NCBI RefSeq assembly: GCF_002127655.1
Contig: NZ_NEHB01000033.1
Location: forward strand, 23,200 to 73,342
Origin: Janthinobacterium sp. GW456P
GTDB taxonomy: Bacteria > Pseudomonadota > Gammaproteobacteria > Burkholderiales > Burkholderiaceae_D
Direction: 5' to 3'
Length of the DNA: 50,143 bases
Position 1 is the first letter of the stretch. The number at the start of each line of letters is the position of its first letter. This document shows, one piece after another, positions 25,601 through 32,831 of this stretch. The notes beneath the pieces were generated by a model. It was not told the DNA's origin. It saw only the letters and a program-made list of their open reading frames with translations, and searched no databases. Made by a program: the position numbers and the translations under genes.

Positions 25601-25818
25601 ACTGCGCCAAGCTGGCCGTCGATGACCGGACGTATACCGTTGCTCAAGGAACATTGCCAAAAGCCAATCTCCTGACGCTGCTGGCGCCCGGCGCCAACAA
25701 CAGCGGCAGCGTGGACGTTTCCGCTACTAAACATCCCTATCTGGCCAGCACGGTGGGCGTCGTCGTCTTTGGCATCCTCAGATCCGGCCCCGTGATTTAC
25801 CTGCGCGAGATATATTGA
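22687..25818 (+). CDS. Large exported DUF6701 (MshQ-like) protein with tandem beta repeats
   Basis: A 1043-residue exported protein. The signal peptide is MRLLHFFASLTLLLGSSLVHA. Residues 146-323 form five consecutive repeats of 35-36 residues, each of the form G-[ND/S]-[IV]-...-S-[LVI]-G-S-G-...-[LIV]-x-G, like a beta-solenoid or bactofilin-type rod. The remainder, from about HFQIEHPGTALTCAPQ onward (residue 380+), matches DUF6701. That domain is found in MSHA-pilus MshQ proteins and contains Ig-like beta segments with paired cysteines. No pilin or msh assembly genes are nearby. GTG at 22687 is used because an in-frame TAG at 22630 closes the frame and no ATG precedes the signal peptide. Surface or adhesive role is inferred. 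Confidence 0.85.
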   Translation: MRLLHFFASLTLLLGSSLVHAATLNFNGGAVSGCSLPASSTQYTCATLLMGSTDNVVIASGYGVTVNSDVSIGYNQGLSMSGTAALTANRNIDISNVNPPNLKITGGSLTAKGGNFNAGSQGGTVLVADISAASVSLGGTPVKVTGNITATGNIDISSGSTLTGAISGGSISSNSNVTISGSVKATGSVSIGSSSTIAGPISGSAVSTSSSVTITGDVTAVNSFSLGSGSSLTGTTTAPVVSIDASNSKVQGDITASTSLSVGSGSQVKGNLTSPTIDLKASGLLVTGDVKALTSLSIASGNGIKGNVEGGNVTLDSSNAYITGNALVDHITLGWQGRVQQTITCKAYTPSNPCSCVTNNSGWPYTDPLGPKCGPGTPSGLHHFQIEHPGTALTCAPQTVTVTACADAACSARYTGGATVTVSPGGTATPIGNSGVATASVRQYTVGTATLSLTSVPGTTGALVCKRAVGASSSCDMAFAETGLTVIPVNHVSAKPQAFDISAVQAGPDAQACVPLFKNTSKDLTLSCSYSNPASGTLPVLIKGTGGFVPLAASASSACSATGQSVNLAFDNTGVATAIMSYADVGKLNLTATYTGSATTGDVGLSMKGSADVVVVPASFSISAIASPQRAGAPVMISARALNNLKALTPNFGNEKLSETVLPSLASLVKPAETDFSDRAKPAMQGSVVFANGSVASSDMSWPEVGTITIALNLANRNGYLDANIAVPTLLKASGLSDEVRFIPHHFITELIKNGAAESTATPCAAPLTCADDGEKGRYAYSGQAIGVRVTARALGEATTQNYDERNPTVLAPVLLDGWDAATGKISFPPSTSDGSSRLTDGKREQNTVTGVAPAKFILGVASSLVAYRFPGKAGVPAKVAPTDVRLRASSTYPDGAIVNSTSPVIQNEARMTVLSGQWMVPHSYGSELLPVRLAVQVQYWNGTKWVTNLLDSISAIKKTDVVLANCKKTLDCAKLAVDDRTYTVAQGTLPKANLLTLLAPGANNSGSVDVSATKHPYLASTVGVVVFGILRSGPVIYLREIY

Positions 25819-25908
25819 TCCTGCTGGACAAAGGGCGGGCGCAGAAAGGGAGAAAAACCAGTAACATGGCTGGCTGTGGCATTCCCCCAACCTCAGACTG
25901 GAGTTTCT

Positions 25909-26607
25909 ATGAGCACAACTTCGCAGTGGATCGATATCGCCGGCCCGGACGGCAGCTTCCAGGCTTACCTGGCCGTACCGCACGTGGGCAAGGGCCCGGC
26001 CATCATCCTGTTGCAGGAAATTTTCGGCGTCAACGAACACATCCGTGCCGTGGCCGACCAGTACGCGGCCGATGGCTATGTGGTGCTGGTGCCGGACCTG
26101 TTCTGGCGCGCCGGCGCGCACATTGAACTCGGCTATGACGCCGACGGCTGGAAGCGCGCCGTCGAACTGATGCAGGCCACCGACAATCCGCGCGCCGACG
26201 CCGATATCGCCGCCACCGTCGCCGTCCTGCGCGCCCGCCCGGAAGTGACGGGCAAGCTCGCTTCGGTCGGCTACTGCTTCGGCGGCCGGCTGTCGTACCA
26301 GGCGGCCGCGGCCGGCCTGGTCGATGCCGCCATCGCCTATTACGGCGGCGGCATCCAGAACAAGCTGGACCTGGCCGACAAGATCCAGGTGCCGCTGCTC
26401 ATGCATTTCGGTGGCGAGGACAGCCATATTCCGATGGACGCCGTGCAAAAGATCGCCGAGCGCTTCGAAGACCGGCAAGACGTGGAAATCCATATCTACC
26501 CGGGCGCCGAGCACGGTTTCAACTGCACCCACCGCGACAGCTACCAGCAGCGCGCCGCCGCCCACGCGCACGGCAATTCCTTGATTTTCCTGGCAGAAAA
26601 CCTGTAA
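25909..26607 (+). CDS. Dienelactone hydrolase family protein
   Basis: A 232-residue alpha/beta hydrolase. The catalytic triad falls at Cys123 (GYCFGG), Asp171 (GGEDSHIP) and His202 (AEHGFN), the same numbering as classical dienelactone hydrolase. The conserved acidic residue is Glu37 (LLQEIFGVNEHI). The members opens lactones in chloro- or aromatic-compound degradation, but many homologues act on other esters, and there are no ring-cleavage genes here. The ATG at 25909 has CTGGAG upstream. Cytoplasmic, complete. Followed after 140 bases by the SRPBCC gene in the same direction. Confidence 0.92.
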   Translation: MSTTSQWIDIAGPDGSFQAYLAVPHVGKGPAIILLQEIFGVNEHIRAVADQYAADGYVVLVPDLFWRAGAHIELGYDADGWKRAVELMQATDNPRADADIAATVAVLRARPEVTGKLASVGYCFGGRLSYQAAAAGLVDAAIAYYGGGIQNKLDLADKIQVPLLMHFGGEDSHIPMDAVQKIAERFEDRQDVEIHIYPGAEHGFNCTHRDSYQQRAAAHAHGNSLIFLAENL

Positions 26608-26701
26608 GGCTTGCGCCGAAAACAGGATCGCCGGCCTTGCGCGCCCTGCAGCAAAGCCGCATGGGCGCTAAAATAGCGGCTGTGCCGGGCAACTCCGGCC
26701 G

Positions 26702-26720
26702 GCCGGGCGCGGCGCCCGGC
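26702..26720 (+). other. GC-rich hairpin upstream of the SRPBCC gene
   Basis: GCCGGGCG (26702-26709) and CGCCCGGC (26713-26720) are perfect arms around a CGG loop, 27 bases before the ATG at 26748. It could end transcription from the hydrolase gene or structure the leader; no T tract follows. Confidence 0.45.
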
Positions 26721-26747
26721 AAACCTGGATGAGGAACCGAATTAAAG

Positions 26748-27164
26748 ATGGCCCAAGTAATTGTTTCTGTAACATTGGCGGCAAGCGCCGAAAGAGTGTG
26801 GGATTTTATCGGCGGCTTCCAGTCGCTGGCTGAATGGTCGAGCTCGATCAAAACCAGCCTGTCCGAACATGGCGGCCGCGTGCGCCGCCTGAAAACCACG
26901 GACGGCGCCGTCATCACCGAACGCCTGCAAAGCTACAGCGAAGCGGACAAGAGCTACAGCTACAGCATCGTCTCGGGTCCGATCCCCGTCAAGAACTACC
27001 GTTCCACCTTGCGCGTCACGGGCGAGCCGGGCGCCGCTTCCTGCGTGGCGGAGTGGTCGAGCGAATTCGACGCGGCCGAAGGCGTGGAAGAGGTCATGGT
27101 GGGCGCGTTCCAGCACCTGTACGAGACGGCGTTCGTCGACCTGAAACGCATCATGGCAATCTGA
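26748..27164 (+). CDS. SRPBCC-superfamily (polyketide cyclase/START-like) protein
   Basis: A 138-residue single-domain protein of the SRPBCC helix-grip fold. It begins VIVSVTLAASAERVWDFIGGFQSLAEWSS, the typical strand-helix entrance with a conserved Trp. Later segments are beta strands (SYSIVSGPIPVKNYRSTLRV, ASCVAEWSSEFDA), and a long C-terminal helix (EEVMVGAFQHLYETAFVDLKRIM) closes the cavity. It should bind a hydrophobic ligand; the ligand is unknown. It ends just before a REP pair. Confidence 0.88.
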   Translation: MAQVIVSVTLAASAERVWDFIGGFQSLAEWSSSIKTSLSEHGGRVRRLKTTDGAVITERLQSYSEADKSYSYSIVSGPIPVKNYRSTLRVTGEPGAASCVAEWSSEFDAAEGVEEVMVGAFQHLYETAFVDLKRIMAI

Positions 27165-27170
27165 AACAGC

Positions 27171-27269
27171 GTAGGTCGGATTAGCGAGGCCTCGCCTCGC
27201 GTAATCCGACAACATTGTTGGCAAGATGGCGCTGTCGGATTACGCGGCGATGCCGCCAATCCGACCTAC
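27171..27269. repeat. REP pair (BIME-like), copy B
   Basis: Units at 27171-27210 and 27234-27269 begin or end with GTAGGTCGG and carry CGTAATCCGAC or GTCGGATTACG inner arms. The 23-base linker (starting AACATTGTTG) is similar to that of copy C (AACACTGTTG), so B and C share the whole composite unit, not just the palindromes. It sits between convergent genes. Confidence 0.9.
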
Positions 27270-27284
27270 ACCTGGCGCTCGCGC

Positions 27285-28910
27285 TTAACGTTTGACCTTG
27301 CCAAACGCCTCGCCCTTGTTCCACGTAGGCAAATTCTTGTCATTCGCCACTTCATAGCCCAGGTTCAGGGTGAACTGCGCTTGCTGCACCATGCCGGACA
27401 AGTCCCACGATGGGTGGTATTCATCGCTGACCTGGTGATAATCCTTTTTAAACGCCACCAGACGCTCGCTGGAGGCCTTCGGCTCCTGGACGAAATCGAA
27501 GGAGCCGTCGCCGGAAAACACGGCCGAGCCCACGTTGAAGGCGGGCACGCCGGCCTTGGCGAAGGCAAAATGGTCGGCCCGGTAAAACGCGCCGGACAGG
27601 TCGGGGATGGTCGGCGCCAGGCGCAAGCCCATGCGCTTGGCGACCTTGGCGGCGCTCGCGTACAGGCTGCTGCGCTCGGCGCCCGCCACGCCGATGTCGT
27701 GCGTCTTGCCGACGAAATTCATGCTGTCGAGGTTCAGGTCGGCGGCCGTCTTGGCCAGCGGCCACAGGGGCTTGCGCGTGTAAGCCGTGCTGCCCAGCAT
27801 GCCCGTTTCCTCGCCGGCCGGCCACAGGAAAATCTGCGTGCGGCGCGCCGGCTGCTTCACGGCCACCTGCGCCATGGCCAGCAGGGCCGCCGCGCCCGAT
27901 GCATTGTCGATGGCGCCGTTGTAGATGTGGTCGCTCTGGCCCTGTTTGACACCTTGGGCGCTGCCTTCGTCATCCTTGCCCAGGTGGTCCCAGTGGGCCG
28001 AGTAGATCACGGCTTCGTCCTTCAATTTCGGGTCCGTGCCCGGCACGATGCCGACCACGTTGAATTGCTCGATGCTGCGCACCTGGCTATTCAATGCCAC
28101 CTTGACCGTCGCGTTCAGGGCCACGGGGCGGAATTCGCGCGTTTCCGCCTGCGCGCGCAAGGCGTCCAGGTCTTGCCCGCCCGCCTGGAACAGGGCGCGC
28201 GCCATGTCTTCCTGCAGCCAGCCTTCCATCGCATTGCCCGCGCCGGCCAGGTTGAAGCGTTCATGGCCGAAGCCGTTGGCCGGCACCGACCAAGGGTAGG
28301 AGGCCGACTCCGTCGTGTGGATCAGCAAGACGCCGGCGGCGCCCTGGCGCAGCGCTTCCTCGTACTTGTAGACCCAGCGGCCGTAATACGTGAGGGACTT
28401 GCCGGCAAAACGGTTCGGCTCGGCGGCGGTCGGCCGCGGGTCGTTGACCATCATGATGACGAGCTTGCCTTTGACATCAACACCCTTGAAATCGTCCCAG
28501 TTTTCTTCCGCGGCGCGGATGCCGTAGCCGGCAAACACGACGGGCGCGTCGAACGCTACTGTCTGCTGGCCATTCGCCGCGCCAAAGACGATGTCCTGGC
28601 CGAAGGCGGGAGACAAGGTCTTGCCGCCCGCGCTGAAGGTCACTGTGCTCGATGGCAAGGCCTTGCTGCCGACGATGGTCAGCGCCTGGCGGTAGCTGCC
28701 ATCGGGCAACGGTTGCAAGCCGGCTACGGCCGCCTGCGTTTCCAGGTAGCGCACGGCCAGGTCGCCGCCGCGCTGGCCCGTGCCGCGTCCTTCCAGTAAA
28801 TCGTCGGCCAGGAAGGACAAATGGGCGCGCAAGGGCGCTTCGGCAACGAGCGGTTGGGCGAGGACAGCCGTGCTGAACAGGCTGGCGGCGAGGACGACGG
28901 GAAAGCGCAT
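27285..28910 (-). CDS. Exported M28-family zinc metallopeptidase with PA domain
   Basis: A 541-residue exported aminopeptidase-like enzyme. The signal peptide is MRFPVVLAASLFSTAVLA. A PA-like insert (about residues 120-240) precedes completion of the M28 domain. Zinc-binding and catalytic residues are all visible: His306 with Asp308 (HWDHLG), bridging Asp335 (DNASGA), Glu367/Glu368 (GEETGMLGS), Asp395 (NLDSM) and His447 (RADHFAF). The GGAG Shine-Dalgarno sequence before 28910 supports this start. It probably acts in the periplasm or outside the cell. It is divergent from the alpha/beta hydrolase at 29046, with 135 bases between them. Confidence 0.93.
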   Translation of the reverse strand: MRFPVVLAASLFSTAVLAQPLVAEAPLRAHLSFLADDLLEGRGTGQRGGDLAVRYLETQAAVAGLQPLPDGSYRQALTIVGSKALPSSTVTFSAGGKTLSPAFGQDIVFGAANGQQTVAFDAPVVFAGYGIRAAEENWDDFKGVDVKGKLVIMMVNDPRPTAAEPNRFAGKSLTYYGRWVYKYEEALRQGAAGVLLIHTTESASYPWSVPANGFGHERFNLAGAGNAMEGWLQEDMARALFQAGGQDLDALRAQAETREFRPVALNATVKVALNSQVRSIEQFNVVGIVPGTDPKLKDEAVIYSAHWDHLGKDDEGSAQGVKQGQSDHIYNGAIDNASGAAALLAMAQVAVKQPARRTQIFLWPAGEETGMLGSTAYTRKPLWPLAKTAADLNLDSMNFVGKTHDIGVAGAERSSLYASAAKVAKRMGLRLAPTIPDLSGAFYRADHFAFAKAGVPAFNVGSAVFSGDGSFDFVQEPKASSERLVAFKKDYHQVSDEYHPSWDLSGMVQQAQFTLNLGYEVANDKNLPTWNKGEAFGKVKR

Positions 28911-29004
28911 GACAACTCCAAAAGTGAATACGGGAAAGCAAAGCAGCGACAATCTTACTCTACCGCAATGCTCTGGCGTAGCGCGCGGCGCGCGCAAGCC
29001 GATT

Positions 29005-29021
29005 GCGGCCACAATGGCCGC
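29005..29021. promoter_or_regulatory. Inverted repeat in the divergent M28/hydrolase region
   Basis: GCGGCCA (29005-29011) and TGGCCGC (29015-29021) are perfect arms with a CAA spacer, 24 bases before the ATG at 29046. It could be an operator or a leader hairpin; no regulator gene is adjacent. Confidence 0.35.
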
Positions 29022-29045
29022 TGGCCCACCGACTAGGAGCGTTCC

Positions 29046-29927
29046 ATGACTGCCACTGACTTGCAATCAAGTAATACCCTGCGTACCGCCGACGGCACTT
29101 TGATTTACTACAAGGACTGGGGCAGCGGCCCGCCCGTCGTCTTCAGCCACGGCTGGCCCTTGTCGTCCGACGCCTGGGAAGACCAGATGTTTTATCTGGC
29201 CGCGCGCGGCTACCGCGTCGTCGCGCACGACCGGCGCGGCCATGGCCGCTCCAGCCAGCCTTTCGACGGCAACGACATGGATACCTATGCCGACGACCTG
29301 GCCGCCCTGATCGACGCGCTGGACCTGACGGGCGCCACCCTCGTCGGTCACTCGACGGGCGGCGGCGAGGTGGCGCGCTACATCGGCCGCCACGGCACCG
29401 GGCGCCTGGCCGGCGCCGTGCTGGTGGGTGCCGTGCCGCCGCTGATGTTGCAAACCGCGGAAAATCCGCTGGGCCTGCCGCTGTCCACGTTCGACGCCAT
29501 CCGCGCCGGTGTGCAGGCCGACCGCAGCCAATTCTTCCGCGACTTGAGCGAGGCCTTCTATGGCTATAACCGGCCCGGCGCGACACCCTCGCAAGGCGTG
29601 CGCGACAGCTTCTGGCGCCAGGGCATGCAGGCGGGCATGCCGGCTTCCTACCTGTGCATCAAGCAATTTTCCGAAACGGATTTCACCGCCGACCTGGCCA
29701 GGTTCGACGTGCCCACCCTGGTCATCCACGGCGACGACGACCAGATCGTGCCGATCGCCGCCTCGGCCCGGCGCACTGCCGAGCTCGTCATCGGCAGCAA
29801 GCTGCTCGTGTATCCGGGCGCGCCGCACGGCCTGGCGACGACGCACAAGGACAGGCTGAACGAGGACTTGCTGGAGTTTTTGCGCCACTCGGTCGATGCG
29901 GCCAGCAATATCGAGGCGCATCTGTAA
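29046..29927 (+). CDS. Alpha/beta hydrolase (non-heme haloperoxidase-like)
   Basis: A 293-residue alpha/beta hydrolase resembling cofactor-free haloperoxidases and esterases. Elements are [37 protein letters not shown] (oxyanion hole and strand 4), nucleophile Ser103 in GHSTGGG, the acidic residue in GDDDQIVP and catalytic His in PGAPHGL. There is no signal peptide. Its real substrate is probably an ester or lactone; perhydrolase activity is only a family side reaction. TAGGAG lies at 29035, before the ATG. Confidence 0.9.
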   Translation: MTATDLQSSNTLRTADGTLIYYKDWGSGPPVVFSHGWPLSSDAWEDQMFYLAARGYRVVAHDRRGHGRSSQPFDGNDMDTYADDLAALIDALDLTGATLVGHSTGGGEVARYIGRHGTGRLAGAVLVGAVPPLMLQTAENPLGLPLSTFDAIRAGVQADRSQFFRDLSEAFYGYNRPGATPSQGVRDSFWRQGMQAGMPASYLCIKQFSETDFTADLARFDVPTLVIHGDDDQIVPIAASARRTAELVIGSKLLVYPGAPHGLATTHKDRLNEDLLEFLRHSVDAASNIEAHL

Positions 29928-30127
29928 AACAGCCGAATCTATTGCAAAACTCATAATATTGCTTGGTTTTTGCACCAATTGCGTGCGGATCGCCGATTTT
30001 TCTGCGTTTTAGAATGCAAAAAATGGCGTTCTGCCGCCTCGTTCCACCCGGTACGGTCCAGTAAAGAGTAAACTAGCAGATACACTCTTTCGCATTGGGC
30101 GATTCGAGCGAACTTGTGAGTGATTTC

Positions 30128-32260
30128 ATGTCTGATACACCAATTTCCTTATTTTCCGACCTTAACCTGAGCGAGCCGCTGGTTCGCGCGCTCAAGGATG
30201 TCGGTTACGAAACACCGTCGCCTATCCAGGCGGCCACGATTCCATTATTGCTCGCCAACCGCGACGTGCTGGGCCAGGCGCAAACGGGCACGGGTAAAAC
30301 CGCCGCCTTCGCCTTGCCTATCCTGTCGCGCATCGATCTGAAACAAAGCTCACCCCAAGCCCTGGTCCTGGCACCGACACGCGAACTGGCCATCCAGGTC
30401 GCCGAAGCGTTCCAGGTGTACGCCGCCCACATCCCCGGCTTCCACGTGCTGCCGATCTACGGCGGCCAAAGCTACGGCCCGCAGCTGTCGGCCTTGCGCC
30501 GCGGCGTGCACGTCGTCGTCGGCACGCCTGGCCGCGTCATCGATCACCTGGACAAGGGTTCGCTCGACCTGTCCAAGCTGAAAACGCTGGTGCTGGACGA
30601 AGCCGATGAAATGCTGCGCATGGGCTTTATCGACGACGTCGAACGTATCTTGAAAGAAACCCCGGAAGGCCATCAAACGGCCCTGTTCTCGGCCACCATG
30701 CCTTCCGTCATCAAGCGCATCGCCACCACCTACCTGGACAAGCCGGCCGAAGTGACGGTCGCCGCCAAGACGGGCACGGCCGACAACATCCGCCAGCGCT
30801 ACTGGCTCGTGTCGGGCATGCACAAGCTCGACGCGCTGACCCGCATCCTGGAAGCGGAAGCGTTTGACGGCATGATCATCTTTGCCCGCACCAAGCTGGG
30901 CACGGAAGAGCTGGCCAGCAAGCTGCAAGCGCGCGGCTTTTCGGCTGCGGCCATCAATGGCGACATCCAGCAAGCCCAGCGCGAGCGCACGATCCAGCAG
31001 TTGAAAGACGGCAAGATCGACATCCTCGTGGCCACCGACGTGGCCGCCCGTGGCCTGGACGTCGAGCGCATCAGCCACGTCGTCAACTACGACGTGCCGC
31101 ACGATCCGGAAAGCTACACCCACCGCATCGGCCGCACGGGCCGCGCCGGCCGCAGCGGCGAAGCGATTCTGTTCATCACCCCGCGTGAAAAGAACTTGTT
31201 GAAAGCCATCGAACGTTCGACCCGCCAGCCGATCGGCATGCTGGAACTGCCGACGATCCAGGCCGTCAACGACGTGCGCATCGCCAAGTTCAAGGAACAG
31301 ATCAGCGAAACCCTGGCCCTGGGCGAACTGGAACAGTTCCAGTCGCTGATCGAGGATTTCGAGCGCGAGCAAAACATTCCCGCCATCGAAATCGCCGCCG
31401 CCCTGGCGAAGATGGCGCGTGGCAATGTGCCGCTACTGCTGGACAAGAACAAGGCGCGCGAGCAAGCCACGTGGCAAGATGACCGTCCGGCACGCCAGGA
31501 CCGTTTTGACCGCCCTGAGCGCAACGACCGTTTCGAGCGCGGCGACCGCTTTGAGCGCAGCGAACGCCCGGCCTTCCCGAAAAAAGAACGCATTCAGCGT
31601 CCGGCCGACGCCGGCATGCAGACTTTCCGTATTGAGGTCGGTCATCAACATGGCGTAAAACCGGGCAATATCGTGGGCGCCATCGCCAACGAAGCGGGCA
31701 TCGATTCGAAAAACATCGGCCGTATCGAAATCTATGACGACTACAGCGTCCTGGACTTGCCGGACAGCATGCCGAAAGAATTGCTGGACCAGCTGAAAAC
31801 CGTGTGGGTCGCGGGCCAGCAGCTGCGCATCAGCCGCGACGGCGACGCGCCGGACCTGGCGCCGCCAGCCGCGCCGCGCAAGCCGTTCGCCGCCAAGTCC
31901 GCGCCAGCCGACGCGGCTGATGCACCGGCACCGCGCGCGCCGAAAAAGGAACGTCCACGTCCAGGCGTGACGGCTTACCGCATCGAAGTGGGCCGCGAGC
32001 ACGCCGTGACGCCAAGCAACATTGTGGGCGCCATCGCCAACGAAGCGAACCTGGAAGCCAAGCATATCGGCCGCATCGATATCTTTGACAACTACAGCGT
32101 GCTGGACCTGCCGGAAGGCATGCCGCCGGAAATCCTCGACCACTTGAAATCGGTCGTGGTGTCGGGCCAGAAACTGCGCATCAGCCTGGACGATGGCACG
32201 ACGGAGCGCAAGCCTGCGCCACCGCGTCCGAAGTCCCCGCCGCGTAAAACCTATAAGTAA
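30128..32260 (+). CDS. DEAD-box RNA helicase with two tandem DbpA-type RNA-binding domains
   Basis: ATP-dependent RNA helicase of 710 residues, of the DeaD/CsdA class involved in ribosome assembly and cold adaptation. The Q motif is near residues 28-34 (TPSPIQ), Walker A is AQTGTGKT (51-58), then DEAD (VLDEADEML), SAT (LFSATMP) and the HRIGRTGRAGR motif VI. After an Arg/Asp/Glu-rich linker with FERGDRFERSER-type repeats come two DbpA-type RRM domains (about 496-571 and 613-690). By hand alignment these are 49 of 77 residues identical. Most relatives carry one. The ATG at 30128 is preferred over an upstream TTG. A long palindrome begins right after the stop. Confidence 0.93.
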   Translation: MSDTPISLFSDLNLSEPLVRALKDVGYETPSPIQAATIPLLLANRDVLGQAQTGTGKTAAFALPILSRIDLKQSSPQALVLAPTRELAIQVAEAFQVYAAHIPGFHVLPIYGGQSYGPQLSALRRGVHVVVGTPGRVIDHLDKGSLDLSKLKTLVLDEADEMLRMGFIDDVERILKETPEGHQTALFSATMPSVIKRIATTYLDKPAEVTVAAKTGTADNIRQRYWLVSGMHKLDALTRILEAEAFDGMIIFARTKLGTEELASKLQARGFSAAAINGDIQQAQRERTIQQLKDGKIDILVATDVAARGLDVERISHVVNYDVPHDPESYTHRIGRTGRAGRSGEAILFITPREKNLLKAIERSTRQPIGMLELPTIQAVNDVRIAKFKEQISETLALGELEQFQSLIEDFEREQNIPAIEIAAALAKMARGNVPLLLDKNKAREQATWQDDRPARQDRFDRPERNDRFERGDRFERSERPAFPKKERIQRPADAGMQTFRIEVGHQHGVKPGNIVGAIANEAGIDSKNIGRIEIYDDYSVLDLPDSMPKELLDQLKTVWVAGQQLRISRDGDAPDLAPPAAPRKPFAAKSAPADAADAPAPRAPKKERPRPGVTAYRIEVGREHAVTPSNIVGAIANEANLEAKHIGRIDIFDNYSVLDLPEGMPPEILDHLKSVVVSGQKLRISLDDGTTERKPAPPRPKSPPRKTYK

Positions 32261-32376
32261 CACCTGACCAAACCTACTGCGCGTCGTGCTTTGCGGCCGG
32301 CGATGCTCACCGTACTAGAGTACGGTTGCGCTTCTCGGCCACAAATCACTGCCGCTCGCTACGGTTTTGTCAGGCG
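32261..32376. repeat. 116-bp imperfect palindrome with GTAC-N4-GTAC core
   Basis: The element begins at the first base after the helicase stop. The core CCGTACTAGAGTACGG (32310-32325) is a perfect dyad; further out GGCCG (left) faces CGGCC (right), and the ends CACCTGACCAAACC and GGTTTTGTCAGGCG are complementary with few mismatches. It shares CCTGA/TCAGG ends and the GTAC-N4-GTAC centre with the element at 13614-13703. Confidence 0.65.
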
Positions 32377-32831
32377 TCGTTACTGACAGGAATCCATCCC
32401 CTTACAGGCGCTGCGGCGTCTGTGTCGCGGATTGGAGACAATTCCACCACTGGCGCGTTCGCGCCAGTTTTTATTTTCCCTCAAGAAATGATTGTTATTG
32501 CCGCATTATGCTTGCCGGCACGCGCCGCCATGGGCCGGCGGTAATTGTGGCGCTTGCGCATCTTTTTATCGGCGCAAGCACCGTCTTGATTGCCTGCCGC
32601 ATCGATACATAATTTTTTATTAATTATTGTATCTGCGCGCAATTTAAATTTTGCATTTCAATAAAATCAATCAAGTTGATTCAAAGTAAATTCTAAAACA
32701 TAAATGAATTGATTTTTATTAAATTATTTGACCAGTGTCAGTGTCGCCGGGGCGATATATCATGGGTGCTTGATGTGGTATATTGTTTTTATGTTTTTGT
32801 TATGCTAGTTGAGAAAAATAGAGGAGCGACG
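32377..32831. other. Intergenic region: terminator, then AT-rich leader
   Basis: No gene is supported in this stretch; the frames present have poor composition and no Shine-Dalgarno sequence. It holds the terminator at 32449-32477, then from about 32590 a strongly A/T-rich segment that probably contains the promoter and leader of the chemoreceptor gene. I could not fix a convincing -35/-10 pair or a FliA-type promoter. Confidence 0.6.
32449..32477 (+). terminator. Rho-independent terminator
   Basis: ACTGGCGCG (32449-32457), TT, CGCGCCAGT (32460-32468), followed by a T-rich tail (TTTTATTTT). It lies about 190 bases beyond the helicase stop, so it ends either a long 3' UTR or a separate small transcript. 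Confidence 0.85.

Noticed and set aside
27381..28799. A 472-residue plus-strand frame opposite the M28 peptidase
   Set aside because: Shadow frame of the GC-rich peptidase gene, with no recognisable domain.
29046..29927. S-formylglutathione hydrolase (frmB) partner for frmA
   Set aside because: The GHSTGGG nucleophile motif and short length fit haloperoxidase-like hydrolases rather than the esterase-D family.
32326..32612. Two small plus-strand frames in the region before the chemoreceptor
   Set aside because: They overlap the palindrome and terminator, lack ribosome sites and have no codon bias.
32720..32758. A FliA-type promoter before the chemoreceptor (TAAA and GGCGATAT)
   Set aside because: The gap is 27 bases where about 15 are needed.
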